Source: Glaciibacter superstes DSM 21135
GTDB lineage: Bacteria; Actinomycetota; Actinomycetes; Actinomycetales; Microbacteriaceae
Length of the DNA stretch: 64,000 nucleotides
Direction: 5' to 3'
Assembly (NCBI RefSeq): GCF_000421145.1
Contig: NZ_ATWH01000004.1
Location: forward strand, 124,001 to 188,000
A model generated the notes under the pieces. It ran no database searches, was not told where the DNA came from, and saw only the letters and a list, made by a program, of their open reading frames with translations. The position numbers and the translations under genes were made by a program. Positions 42,734 through 51,228 of the stretch are shown here, in pieces (within the stretch, counting starts at the first letter, position 1; every line of letters begins with the position of its first letter).

Positions 42734-45064
42734 TCAGGCGTTCCGGCGCAGCCTCCGCCGTGTACCGCCCAGGGTGAGGCCGGCGAGCAGGAGCAGCGCT
42801 GCCAGTGCCAGGGGAAGCCCGGCATCCGTTCCCGTCGATGCGATGCCTTCAGGTGCGGTGCCGCCCGGCGGAATAGTTCCTCCGGGTGGCGTCGTCCCGC
42901 CAGGCGTCTCTCCAGGTTGGGCTGCGTCCGCGGCGTCGAAGGACACGGTGAGACTCTCACTCGTGTTTCCGGCGACATCGACCGCTCGATACTCGATCGT
43001 TCCCGCCTCCGCACCGATCTGGATGGGATCGCCGTACGCCGACCAGTCCGGAGCACCGTTCAACCGGTATTCAACGCGATCGATGCCCGACGTCGCGTCG
43101 TCCGCGGACAGCGTCACAATACGCGAGACCTCATCGACCAGAGCCGCGGGCACCGGGGCCGTTGCGTCCACCTTCAGGGCAAGCGATTGCTCCGCCGAGA
43201 CGTTGCCTGCGGCATCCGTCGCCTTCGCCTTCACCATGTGCTCGCCGTCGTCTGTGAAGGTTGCTGGTGCCATGTACGGCGCCCAGTCTCCGTCGTCGAT
43301 GGAGAGCTCGACGGTCGGCGCCGGATCGGTGTCGTCGACCGCCTCAGCAACCACGGTGACGTCTGCGGTGTACCAGCCGGCATCAGTGGCTTCCTCTCCC
43401 GCGACCAGAGTGAGCTCCGGAGCGGTGACGTCGGCATCGGCGAGCGCCGGCAGTTCAATGCTCTGCCGCGCCTCCTGGTTGCCCGCGGCATCCGTCGCCG
43501 CAAACTCGATGACCTGTGGTTCGTCGGTGAGCGCACGCGTGAACGGTGCCTGGTATGTCCCCCAGAAGGTGCCTGGACCCTCCCATTGGATGCGGTCGAC
43601 CCCGGAGAGGTCGTCAATGGCCTCGAGGGTGACCTCGACACTGGTACCGAAATTAGCCAGGGTCGCCGTGGTGACCGCTCGGGTGGCATCGAGCTGCGCC
43701 GTCATCGTCGACTCGGCGATGTTGCCAGAGCTGTCGGTCGCCCTGGCGTCAACGGTGTGAATGCCGTCGGCTTCGATCGCAATCGGGCCGGCGTAAGCGA
43801 GCCACGCGCCGTCGTCGACACGCACCTCAAGGCTCGGAGCCGGATCCCGGTTGTCCCGCGCTTCAACGGTGACCAGCGTCGCCTCGGTGTGCCATCCGCT
43901 GACCGACGGTCCCGGATCGGCGCTCATCGAGATCGTCGGCGAGATCGTGTCGTCCCCGTCGTCGGCGAGATCGACGAACACCGTCGCCTCGGCGAGGCTG
44001 TCTGTTCCCTCGACCACCCCGTTGACCGAAAAGAGCGTCTCACCCTCTGCATAGTCATCAGGGGAGACGTCGTCCCAATCGACGGCGATCCTGCTGTCTT
44101 TCGACCCGTCTTCGTACTCCGCAACGACCGTATCCGGCAGGATTGGAGCGACCCCGGCCAGGGTGATCACGGAGACGAAGTCGATCCAGACGATGGGGCC
44201 CGGCTCACCTGCCCGCACCCAGACATGCGCTGAGACGGGAGCCTCAACGCCCGCCGCTTCGCCGCTGACGTCGAAAGTGCCCGACTCGGCGACCTGCGCG
44301 GCGTCGATACTCGTCCACACCGCGGCGGCGTCATCGACTCGTCCGTTCTCGTAGACGACCGTAATCTCATTCGGCAGCTCCGGCACCACGCCGATCGTCG
44401 TCGGAATGTGCACGTCGCGTATCTCGATGGGCCCGTTCGGGTCGGCGGGCACCTCGGGTGCGGTGCCACCGGTTCCCCACACCTCCCATTCGGTGGCGGC
44501 GACGCCCGCGTAGGTCACCGGGTCTGCCAGACCGGGCGACGCGCTGAATGTCGCCCGTAGCTTGACGGTCGTAACGGAGTCGAATGTCGTCTCACTGACA
44601 CCGTCGTCGACGGCAGGAAATCCACTCGGATTCGGCACCGGCTCGTATTTTGCGGTGGCATCGTTCCAGTATTCGAGAGTCCACGATTCTGGAGTGGCGA
44701 CGTTGCCGCCGGTGCCTGCGGGCGCGTCGTGCCAGAACCAGATCTTCGAGCTGTTCACCGTCGCCGGGTAGTCCCAGGTCAGCTCCAGCCATTGCGAAGG
44801 CGGGTTCTCCCCGTAGCTGCCCCAGACGTCGCCGTGCCCCCCGCCGGAGTTGACCGGCGGCTTGCCGTCGATGACGGCACCAACGCTGTTCCATCCGGCT
44901 GTGTAGCTGGCCGTCGGCTCGGCACGTGGCGCGACGTTCGACGAAGGAACCTCGTCTGCCGCTGCGGCCGGTTGCGCGAGGCCCATCCCGGCCGTTGTCA
45001 TCAGTGCAGCGAGGGCGATCGCCACCCAACTGTGTGCCCAGGTCCGTCTCTTCATGATCCCCAT
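42734..45064 (-). CDS. Wall-anchored multi-domain carbohydrate-binding protein, non-catalytic
   Basis: 776 residues from ATG 45064. Order: Sec signal peptide (to about residue 37); a discoidin-like binding module (about 43-200; NVAPRAEPTASYTAGWNSV, WLELTWDYPATV); two Ig-like Big_4 modules (about 222-375; GVVPELPNEITVVYENGRVDDAAAVW); several OmpL47/Ig-like repeats each with VDDGAWxxYxGP and ATDxAGN motifs (about 385-720); a Pro/Gly linker; and a sorting signal IASTG (about 741) with a hydrophobic helix and Arg-rich tail, as recognised by class E sortases (LAxTG type). No catalytic domain is seen. The start overlaps the stop of the GH146-like gene (TGATG), so the anchored binding protein and the unanchored enzyme are made together. 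Confidence 0.85.
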   Translation of the reverse strand: MGIMKRRTWAHSWVAIALAALMTTAGMGLAQPAAAADEVPSSNVAPRAEPTASYTAGWNSVGAVIDGKPPVNSGGGHGDVWGSYGENPPSQWLELTWDYPATVNSSKIWFWHDAPAGTGGNVATPESWTLEYWNDATAKYEPVPNPSGFPAVDDGVSETTFDSVTTVKLRATFSASPGLADPVTYAGVAATEWEVWGTGGTAPEVPADPNGPIEIRDVHIPTTIGVVPELPNEITVVYENGRVDDAAAVWTSIDAAQVAESGTFDVSGEAAGVEAPVSAHVWVRAGEPGPIVWIDFVSVITLAGVAPILPDTVVAEYEDGSKDSRIAVDWDDVSPDDYAEGETLFSVNGVVEGTDSLAEATVFVDLADDGDDTISPTISMSADPGPSVSGWHTEATLVTVEARDNRDPAPSLEVRVDDGAWLAYAGPIAIEADGIHTVDARATDSSGNIAESTMTAQLDATRAVTTATLANFGTSVEVTLEAIDDLSGVDRIQWEGPGTFWGTYQAPFTRALTDEPQVIEFAATDAAGNQEARQSIELPALADADVTAPELTLVAGEEATDAGWYTADVTVVAEAVDDTDPAPTVELSIDDGDWAPYMAPATFTDDGEHMVKAKATDAAGNVSAEQSLALKVDATAPVPAALVDEVSRIVTLSADDATSGIDRVEYRLNGAPDWSAYGDPIQIGAEAGTIEYRAVDVAGNTSESLTVSFDAADAAQPGETPGGTTPPGGTIPPGGTAPEGIASTGTDAGLPLALAALLLLAGLTLGGTRRRLRRNA

Positions 45065-47322
45065 CACAGTCGTGCCTTGCCTGCTGCGATCAGCACTTTT
45101 TGTCGATCACGACGGCCCAGAAGTCCCTCGTTCACGAATTGCTGCGAGGTATCCTGAACAGCGGTCAGGAACTCTCCACGGTTCGCGAAAGGGCCACTGG
45201 CCCAGAGCACGTCGAGAAATGTCGTCTTGTCCCCACGGGCCGGGTTCACCACCGCTGAACTGACGCCCCCGAACGCGATGACCGGTTCCGAACGCTCGAA
45301 GTACATGTGGTACTTCGTGTGGGCGCCGGAGTATGCGGGCTCGAACTCCTGCGATCCCATCCAGAATCGGTTCTGGCCAGCGGGCACGATCACGTTCTCC
45401 AGGCCTTTGTCCAGCGTCATCCCGGAGTACAACGAGAACTTCTGGTACTTGGCAGAGTCGTTCACGGCGAGCAGTGTGACCGGCCCGTGCCGCAGGCTCT
45501 GGATGGTCGGATCGTCGACAGCCGGCTCAGCATGCACGCTGAGCGGCATGTCGATCGAGATCACGTCTCCCGCCGACCAGACTCGGTCGATCAGCAGGTA
45601 CGAACCTGGTGTCGACTGCGTGTCGAGCGGGCTCCCGTTGACGGAGACCCTGAAGCCATTCTCCGACCAGGACGGCACCCTCAGCCTGACCTTCAGCGCT
45701 CCGTCGCCTTCGATCGTGATTTCACTGGACCCCTCCTGCGGGAATGCCGTGCGCTGCACGACCCGGAAGCCGTTCTCCGACCAATCCAGAGTTGATGCCA
45801 CATAGAGATTGACGTAGAGCTCGGTCTGGTCTGCCGATTGGAAGTACACCGAGTCCTGGTACTTGAGGTGATTCTCGAGGCCGGTTCCACCACAGCAGGT
45901 TCCGACGTTGTTGTACTCGCGCATGGCCCCCGGATGCACCGGATACATGTACAGCACTTCGGGGCTGGTATCGGAGTCCACGTTGCGCCTGGAGCCCAGA
46001 ATGTGGTTCAGCACCGTACGCTCGTAGTAGTCCATGTATTTGGCGTCAGGCTCTTGGAAGAACAGCAGCCTGGACACCTTGAGCATGTTGTACGCGGCGC
46101 AACACTCGGCGTTCCGCCCGCCGATGTCGCCGGCAACCGTGTTGGCCGGCCCCCAGAGTTCGCCTTCTCCTGTGCCACCGTGGGCGTACATTCGCCCAGG
46201 CACGATCATCCCCCAGAAATTGGTGACCGCGTCGCGGTACCGGGTTTCACCCGTGTAGTCGAAGAGTTTCGCGTAGCCGGAGAACTGCGGAATGTGCTGG
46301 TTGGCGTGTTTGCCGTCCAGGATGTCCTCGCCTGCCGCACAGGCGTCAACGAGCGAATTCAGGTCGAAAAAGCGCGCGCAGTCCAGGAAGTCGTCGTCTT
46401 TGGTGATCGCGTACAGGTCGACCATGACCTCGTTCATGCCCCCGTACTCGCCGGCGATGTAGATGCTCCACATGCGCTCGAGCTGGTCGGGTGTGCAATC
46501 GCGGAGGCGGGAGTGGATCCACTTTCCCATCGCCGCCACGATCTCGAGCGCCTTCGTCGACCCGGCGAGCCGGTAACACTCGAGCAAGCCAGCCATGATC
46601 TTGTGCGCCGTGTAGTACGGGGCCCAGATCTCTCCGTACAGCGCATAGTCCTCCAGCGCGCTGAATTGCCACTCTCCGTACGCGGCCAAAAATCCCGGAT
46701 GGCTGTACCTGCCCGTCGCGGCCAGCGCGTCCTGACACTCGCCGAGGGCATCGACGAGGTAATCGATCTTCGTCTTGAAATCCTGATCGCCCGTTCCCGC
46801 ATAGGCCAGTGCCATCATCGACAGGAAGTGGCCGCCGAAGTGCCCGCGAAGCAGGTTGGCCCTCGGTGCGTTCTTACCTGGATAGTCGCCCGGTCCCCAG
46901 GCCTCTTCGTCCGCGTGCCCCGGACCCTCCCAGCCACCCGGCGGCCTGGCACCTTTGGTGTCGATTCCCGCGTTCGTTCGGAAGACCGCGAGGATGCGAT
47001 CGGCTGGATACTCCCGTGCCAGGTTCAGCATCTGCTGCTGAGCGCGTGTGAAGACGCTCTGGTCCAGGGTCACCTGCGACAGCGCGAACGGCTTCGCCTT
47101 CCAGGAGTCTGGGATCACGCTGCCGTCGAGACCGGTGAGGTACGCCCCGCTCAGCCTCGGTCCTGAGGGGATCCGGAACGCGGATGCCGTCGGTATGGTC
47201 TGCACGGCCTGCGCCGCGCCGCCTCCCTGCATGAATGCCGCCGCTCCTGCCGTCGCGCCGACCATGAGGCCGCCGACCCGCAGGAACGATCGCCGTGAGT
47301 AGCCGTTGTCGTTCTCAGCCAT
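45064..47322 (-). CDS. Tat-exported GH127/GH146-type beta-L-arabinofuranosidase
   Basis: 752 residues. A twin-arginine signal (YSRRSFLRVGGLMVGATAGAAAF, residues 8-30) precedes a DUF1680-type (alpha/alpha)6 barrel. The zinc/catalytic set of the GH127 clan is conserved: Glu406 and Cys408 in RNAECCAAYNMLK, and Cys476-Cys477 in VGTCCGGTGLENH. The GH146 members cut beta-1,2-linked L-arabinofuranose from plant glycans; I cannot separate GH127 from GH146 by eye but the pattern is GH146-like. Export through Tat means it folds with zinc inside first. It has no wall anchor; the coupled downstream protein does. AAGGAGAG precedes ATG 47322. Divergent from the furanose importer. Confidence 0.88.
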   Translation of the reverse strand: MAENDNGYSRRSFLRVGGLMVGATAGAAAFMQGGGAAQAVQTIPTASAFRIPSGPRLSGAYLTGLDGSVIPDSWKAKPFALSQVTLDQSVFTRAQQQMLNLAREYPADRILAVFRTNAGIDTKGARPPGGWEGPGHADEEAWGPGDYPGKNAPRANLLRGHFGGHFLSMMALAYAGTGDQDFKTKIDYLVDALGECQDALAATGRYSHPGFLAAYGEWQFSALEDYALYGEIWAPYYTAHKIMAGLLECYRLAGSTKALEIVAAMGKWIHSRLRDCTPDQLERMWSIYIAGEYGGMNEVMVDLYAITKDDDFLDCARFFDLNSLVDACAAGEDILDGKHANQHIPQFSGYAKLFDYTGETRYRDAVTNFWGMIVPGRMYAHGGTGEGELWGPANTVAGDIGGRNAECCAAYNMLKVSRLLFFQEPDAKYMDYYERTVLNHILGSRRNVDSDTSPEVLYMYPVHPGAMREYNNVGTCCGGTGLENHLKYQDSVYFQSADQTELYVNLYVASTLDWSENGFRVVQRTAFPQEGSSEITIEGDGALKVRLRVPSWSENGFRVSVNGSPLDTQSTPGSYLLIDRVWSAGDVISIDMPLSVHAEPAVDDPTIQSLRHGPVTLLAVNDSAKYQKFSLYSGMTLDKGLENVIVPAGQNRFWMGSQEFEPAYSGAHTKYHMYFERSEPVIAFGGVSSAVVNPARGDKTTFLDVLWASGPFANRGEFLTAVQDTSQQFVNEGLLGRRDRQKVLIAAGKARL

Positions 47323-47397
47323 GACTCTCCTTCGAGTTTGAGGCGGTCCGATTCGACCACCGACTGCGCGCGTCGGGCACACTCACATTGGTGGCCA

Positions 47398-47413
47398 GTG
47401 TGACCGCTCACAA
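47398..47413. promoter_or_regulatory. LacI-type operator, imperfect copy
   Basis: GTGTGACCGCTCACAA matches the perfect palindrome at 47465-47480 in 14 of 16 positions. It lies 76 bases upstream of the GH146-like gene start, in the position to control that operon. Confidence 0.75.
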
Positions 47414-47464
47414 TCCGACTGTCAAGCACAGTGCACGTTGTGATAATCAATATTGAGATACGGG

Positions 47465-47480
47465 TTGTGAGCGCTCACAA
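47465..47480. promoter_or_regulatory. LacI-type operator, perfect 16-base palindrome
   Basis: TTGTGAGCGCTCACAA is its own reverse complement, with the central CG-type core (GCGC) usual for LacI-family sites. It is 104 bases upstream of the importer gene. The LacI gene at 52363 in the same operon is the likely reader. Confidence 0.85.
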
Positions 47481-47584
47481 ATACGCGCTAGCATTCCAGC
47501 ACGGCCGGAATGACCCGACCGCCCGGCACCGAGACACGCAGCAACGTTCCCCCGCCGGGACGCTGAACAAGGAGGTTTAGTCAG

Positions 47585-48565
47585 ATGAAGAAACTCGTCA
47601 CGATCCTGGCCGCGAGCGCGATGCTCGTTTCGCTCGCGGGATGCGCCGGTGGATTAGATGCATCGGCAGACGGACCGAAAGACCCGGGCGACATCGTCGT
47701 CGGATTCGCGCAGGTCGGTGCGGAGAGCGGCTGGCGCACCGCCAACACCAAAGACATCCAGGATTCCTTCAAGGAAGCCGGGATCGAACTGAAGTTCTCC
47801 GACGCGCAGCAGAAGCAGGAAAACCAGATCAAGGCGATCCGCTCCTACATCACCCAGGGCGTCGACGTCATCGCCTTCTCGCCTGTCGTCGAGACCGGCT
47901 GGGATGCAGTCCTACAGGAGGCGAAGGATGCCGACATCCCGGTCGTTCTCACCGACCGTGCCGTCGATTCCAAGGACGATTCGCTGTACGTGAGCTTCCT
48001 GGGCTCCGACTTCATCCTGGAGGGTGAGAAGGCAGGCGAGTGGCTGGTCGAGGAGTACAAGGACCAGACCGAACCCGTCAAGATCATTCAGCTTGAGGGT
48101 ACAACCGGTGCCGCGCCGGCCATCGACCGTGCTGAGGGCTTCGCGAATGTCATCGCGGCCGACCCGAAGTTCGAAGTGGTTGCCTCGCAGACCGGTGACT
48201 TCACCCGCGCGGGCGGCAAGCAGGTCACCGAAGCCCTCCTCAAGTCGAACCCCGACGTCGACGTGATCTACTCGCACAACGACGACATGGGTCTCGGCGC
48301 GATCGAAGCCATTGAAGCTGCCGGTCTCAAGCCGGGCAAAGACATCAAGATCATCACCGTCGACGCCGTCAAGGATGGAATGCAGGCCCTCGCCGACGGC
48401 AAGATCAACTTCATCGTGGAGTGCTCCCCCCTGCTCGGCAAGCAGCTGATCGAGATCGTCGAGAAGGTCGTCGCAGGCGAAGAGGTGGAGAAGCGCATCG
48501 TCGCCGACGAGACGACGTTCACCCAGGAGCAGGCGATCGAGGCGCTGCCAGACCGCAAGTACTAG
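47585..48565 (+). CDS. YtfQ-like furanose-binding lipoprotein
   Basis: 326 residues. Lipoprotein signal with lipobox LVSLAGC (cysteine at about 20). The mature protein matches the galactofuranose-binding YtfQ type closely: VVGFAQVGAESGWRTANT (about 38-55), DAQQKQENQIKAIRSYITQGVD (about 74-95), VVETGWDAVLQEAKDADIPVVLTDRAVD, GDFTRAGGKQV and VIYSHNDDMGLGAIEAIEAAGLKPGKDI. E. coli YtfQ binds galactofuranose and L-arabinofuranose at lower affinity, so furanose selectivity is expected here. AAGGAGG lies 8 bases before ATG 47585. First gene of the importer operon. Confidence 0.92.
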   Translation: MKKLVTILAASAMLVSLAGCAGGLDASADGPKDPGDIVVGFAQVGAESGWRTANTKDIQDSFKEAGIELKFSDAQQKQENQIKAIRSYITQGVDVIAFSPVVETGWDAVLQEAKDADIPVVLTDRAVDSKDDSLYVSFLGSDFILEGEKAGEWLVEEYKDQTEPVKIIQLEGTTGAAPAIDRAEGFANVIAADPKFEVVASQTGDFTRAGGKQVTEALLKSNPDVDVIYSHNDDMGLGAIEAIEAAGLKPGKDIKIITVDAVKDGMQALADGKINFIVECSPLLGKQLIEIVEKVVAGEEVEKRIVADETTFTQEQAIEALPDRKY

Positions 48566-48602
48566 GCCGCACGTACTAAGCCACCGGTAGCATCCGAGTA
48601 AG

Positions 48603-48634
48603 GCGGGTCCGTCATGTCAGCATGGCGGACCCGC
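48603..48634 (+). terminator. Hairpin between binding protein and ATPase genes
   Basis: GCGGGTCCG (48603-48611) pairs with CGGACCCGC (48626-48634), with a further CATG/CATG pair inside. As in unit A, a hairpin just behind the binding-protein gene would keep its message in excess. Confidence 0.65.
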
Positions 48635-48664
48635 TCACCTCATCCTCACTGAAGAGAGCCCAGC

Positions 48665-50200
48665 ATGAGCGAACCCGTTCCCGTTGTCGAGATGACGAAC
48701 ATCTCCATCTCCTTCCCCGGTGTGAAAGCCCTCGACCAGGTCAGCTTCCGGATGTTCCCCGGTGAAGTCCACTCGCTCATGGGCGAGAACGGGGCCGGCA
48801 AGTCCACGCTGATCAAGGCCCTCACCGGCGTGTACTCCGTCGACAGCGGCATCATGACGCTGAGCGGGTCACGTGTTGCGTTCACCGGCCCGGCCCAGGC
48901 ACAGGAGTTCGGCATCAGCACCGTCTACCAGGAGGTCAACCTCCTCACCAACCTCAGTGTCGGAGAGAACATCATGCTCGGCAGGGAGCCGCGCAGATTC
49001 GGCCTCATCGACTGGCGGGCCACACGCATACGCGCGGCAGAACTGCTCACGCGTCTCCACCTGGACATCGATCCGAACTCCCTCCTCGGTTCACACTCGC
49101 TCGCCATCCAGCAACTCGTCGCCATCGCCAGGGCCATCGACGTTCAGGCCAAGGTCCTGATCCTCGACGAACCGACGTCGAGCCTGGACGCCGATGAGGT
49201 CGCCGAGCTCTTCCGCGTCATCCGCTCGTTGAAAGACGAGGGTGTCGCCATCCTGTTCGTGTCCCACTTCCTCGACCAGGTCTACGAGATAGCCGATCGG
49301 CTGACGGTGCTGCGCAACGGCAGCCTGGTCGGCGAATACCTCACCGACGAGATCCTGCGCATCGACCTGGTGCAGAAGATGATCGGCAAGGAACTCACTC
49401 TTCTCGACGACCTGGAGAAGAAGACCCACGACTCCACCTCAGGCGACGACGGCGAGACGCCGTTCCTCCAGGCAATCGGCCTGGGAAAGAAGGGTGCGAT
49501 CGAACCCATCGACCTGAAGGTGTACGAGGGCGAGGTCGTCGGCATGGCCGGCCTCCTCGGATCAGGTCGCACCGAGCTCGCCCGCATCATCTCCGGCATC
49601 GACCGACCGGACTCCGGATCATTGTCGATCAACGGAAAACCGGGCAGGCTCCGCACCCCGAGGGCCGCGCTCTCCAGGGGAGTGGCGTATTCGTCAGAGA
49701 ACCGCAAAGCGGAGGGTGTCGTCGAAGAGCTGACGGTGCGCGACAACATCGCCCTCGCCCTCCAGGCCGACCGCGGCTGGTTCCGGCGGATCCCCAAGCG
49801 GCGCCAGGATGAACTCACCGCAAGCTACATCCAGGCGCTCGGCATCCGTCCGCCGAACCCAGACGCACTGGTGAAGAACCTTTCAGGGGGCAACCAACAG
49901 AAGGTCCTCCTGGCCCGCTGGCTGGCCATTGCGCCCCGCCTGCTCATCCTCGACGAGCCGACCCGAGGGATCGATGTCGGTGCGAAGGCCGAGATCCAGA
50001 AACTGGTCGTGAACCTTGCAGAGAACGGGATGTCGGTGATCTTCATCTCCGCTGAGTTGGAAGAGGTACTGCGGCTGAGTCACCGCATCGTCATCATGCG
50101 TGACCGCACCATGGTCGCCGACATCCAGAACGACGACATCTCGGTCGAGAGCCTGCTGGCCATCATCGCCGACGGTTCGATCCTGGAGGACGCCTCATGA
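48665..50200 (+). CDS. Sugar ABC importer ATP-binding protein (YtfR type, two ATPase domains)
   Basis: 511 residues, two ABC domains in tandem as in RbsA/AraG/YtfR. The first has Walker A GENGAGKST (about 39-47), a degenerate signature (SLAIQQLVAIARAI) and Walker B LILDEPTSSLD. The second has a degenerate P-loop GLLGSGRTEL (about 298-307), a full signature LSGGNQQKVLLARWL (about 407-421) and Walker B LLILDEPTRGIDVG. This asymmetry is normal for the family. The stop overlaps the permease start by ATGA. Confidence 0.95.
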   Translation: MSEPVPVVEMTNISISFPGVKALDQVSFRMFPGEVHSLMGENGAGKSTLIKALTGVYSVDSGIMTLSGSRVAFTGPAQAQEFGISTVYQEVNLLTNLSVGENIMLGREPRRFGLIDWRATRIRAAELLTRLHLDIDPNSLLGSHSLAIQQLVAIARAIDVQAKVLILDEPTSSLDADEVAELFRVIRSLKDEGVAILFVSHFLDQVYEIADRLTVLRNGSLVGEYLTDEILRIDLVQKMIGKELTLLDDLEKKTHDSTSGDDGETPFLQAIGLGKKGAIEPIDLKVYEGEVVGMAGLLGSGRTELARIISGIDRPDSGSLSINGKPGRLRTPRAALSRGVAYSSENRKAEGVVEELTVRDNIALALQADRGWFRRIPKRRQDELTASYIQALGIRPPNPDALVKNLSGGNQQKVLLARWLAIAPRLLILDEPTRGIDVGAKAEIQKLVVNLAENGMSVIFISAELEEVLRLSHRIVIMRDRTMVADIQNDDISVESLLAIIADGSILEDAS

Positions 50201-51228
50201 ACCGAATATTCGCCAGCCGGCTGTTCTGGCCTGTCGTGATGCTGCTGGCACTCTTCATCGTCAACCTCATCGCTTTCCCGGGCTTCTTCAGCATCGAGCT
50301 GAAAAACGAGCACCTCTTCGGCAGCCTGATCGACATCGTGCGCAATGGCGCACCGACCCTGATCATCGCGATCGGGATGACCCTCGTGATCGCAACGCGC
50401 GGCATCGACCTCTCCGTCGGCGCCATCTGCGCGATCGCCGGTGCGGTCGCCTGCTCCATCATCCTCGGCTCGCCAGACCCCGGGAGTGTCGGCACCGTCG
50501 TGGTGGCGATCGTCGTGGCGATGGTGATCTCGCTGGTTCTCGGTGTCTGGAACGGATTCCTGGTCGCCGTGCTCGGCATCCAGCCGATCATCGCCACCCT
50601 GATCCTGATGACCGCGGGGCGCGGTGTGGCCATGCTCATCACCGAGGGCCAGATCCTCACCGTGAACAGTCCGCCGTTCAAGGTGCTCGGCTCCGGGTTC
50701 TTGTTCGGATTGCCGGTTGCGACCGTCATCGCCGTAGCGATCTTCGTCCTCGCAGCGCTGTTGACCCGCCGCACCGCGCTCGGGCTGTTGATCGAGTCTG
50801 TCGGAATCAATCCGGAGGCGAGCCGACAGGCCGGCGTGCGTTCGCGTGGGCTCCTGTTCGCCGTCTACACGTTCTGCGCCTTCTGCGCGGCGGTGGCCGG
50901 CCTGATCCTGACGTCCAACCAGACCGCTGCGGATGCCAACAACACCGGCCTCTTCATCGAACTCGACGCCATCCTGGCTGTCGTCATCGGCGGCACATCG
51001 CTGATGGGCGGTCGGTACTCGCTCCTCGGGACTCTGGTCGGGGCGCTGGTCATCCAAACGCTCGTCACCACCGTCTATACCGTCGGGATCCCCCCGATCG
51101 CCACGATGGTGTTCAAGGCGGCCGTGGTGACCGTGGTCTGCCTGTTGCAGTCGCCGACCACCAACGCCGCCTTCGCGCGCTGGCGCACCTCGCTTTCTTC
51201 CCGAACCCGAAAAGGAGTGGCCGCATGA
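50197..51228 (+). CDS. Sugar ABC importer permease (YtfT type)
   Basis: 343 residues, about nine or ten helices of the branched-chain/ribose permease fold. Family blocks ILIIAIGMTLVIATRGIDLSVGAI-like (LIIAIGMTLVIATRGIDLSV, about 54-73) and IAVVIGGTSLMGGRYSLLGTLVGALVI-like (DAILAVVIGGTSLMGG, about 257-272) are clear. It forms the pore with the next permease. ATGA overlaps at both ends show tight co-translation with the ATPase and the second permease. Confidence 0.94.
   Translation: MNRIFASRLFWPVVMLLALFIVNLIAFPGFFSIELKNEHLFGSLIDIVRNGAPTLIIAIGMTLVIATRGIDLSVGAICAIAGAVACSIILGSPDPGSVGTVVVAIVVAMVISLVLGVWNGFLVAVLGIQPIIATLILMTAGRGVAMLITEGQILTVNSPPFKVLGSGFLFGLPVATVIAVAIFVLAALLTRRTALGLLIESVGINPEASRQAGVRSRGLLFAVYTFCAFCAAVAGLILTSNQTAADANNTGLFIELDAILAVVIGGTSLMGGRYSLLGTLVGALVIQTLVTTVYTVGIPPIATMVFKAAVVTVVCLLQSPTTNAAFARWRTSLSSRTRKGVAA

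Noticed and set aside
42707..44233. Long open frame on the plus strand opposite the wall-anchored protein
   Set aside because: Its protein is Arg/Val-rich without domains, it has no ribosome site, and it only mirrors the high third-position GC of the real gene. The same holds for long antisense frames at 6533-7981, 12632-14098 (minus), 45838-47166 and 54563-55864.
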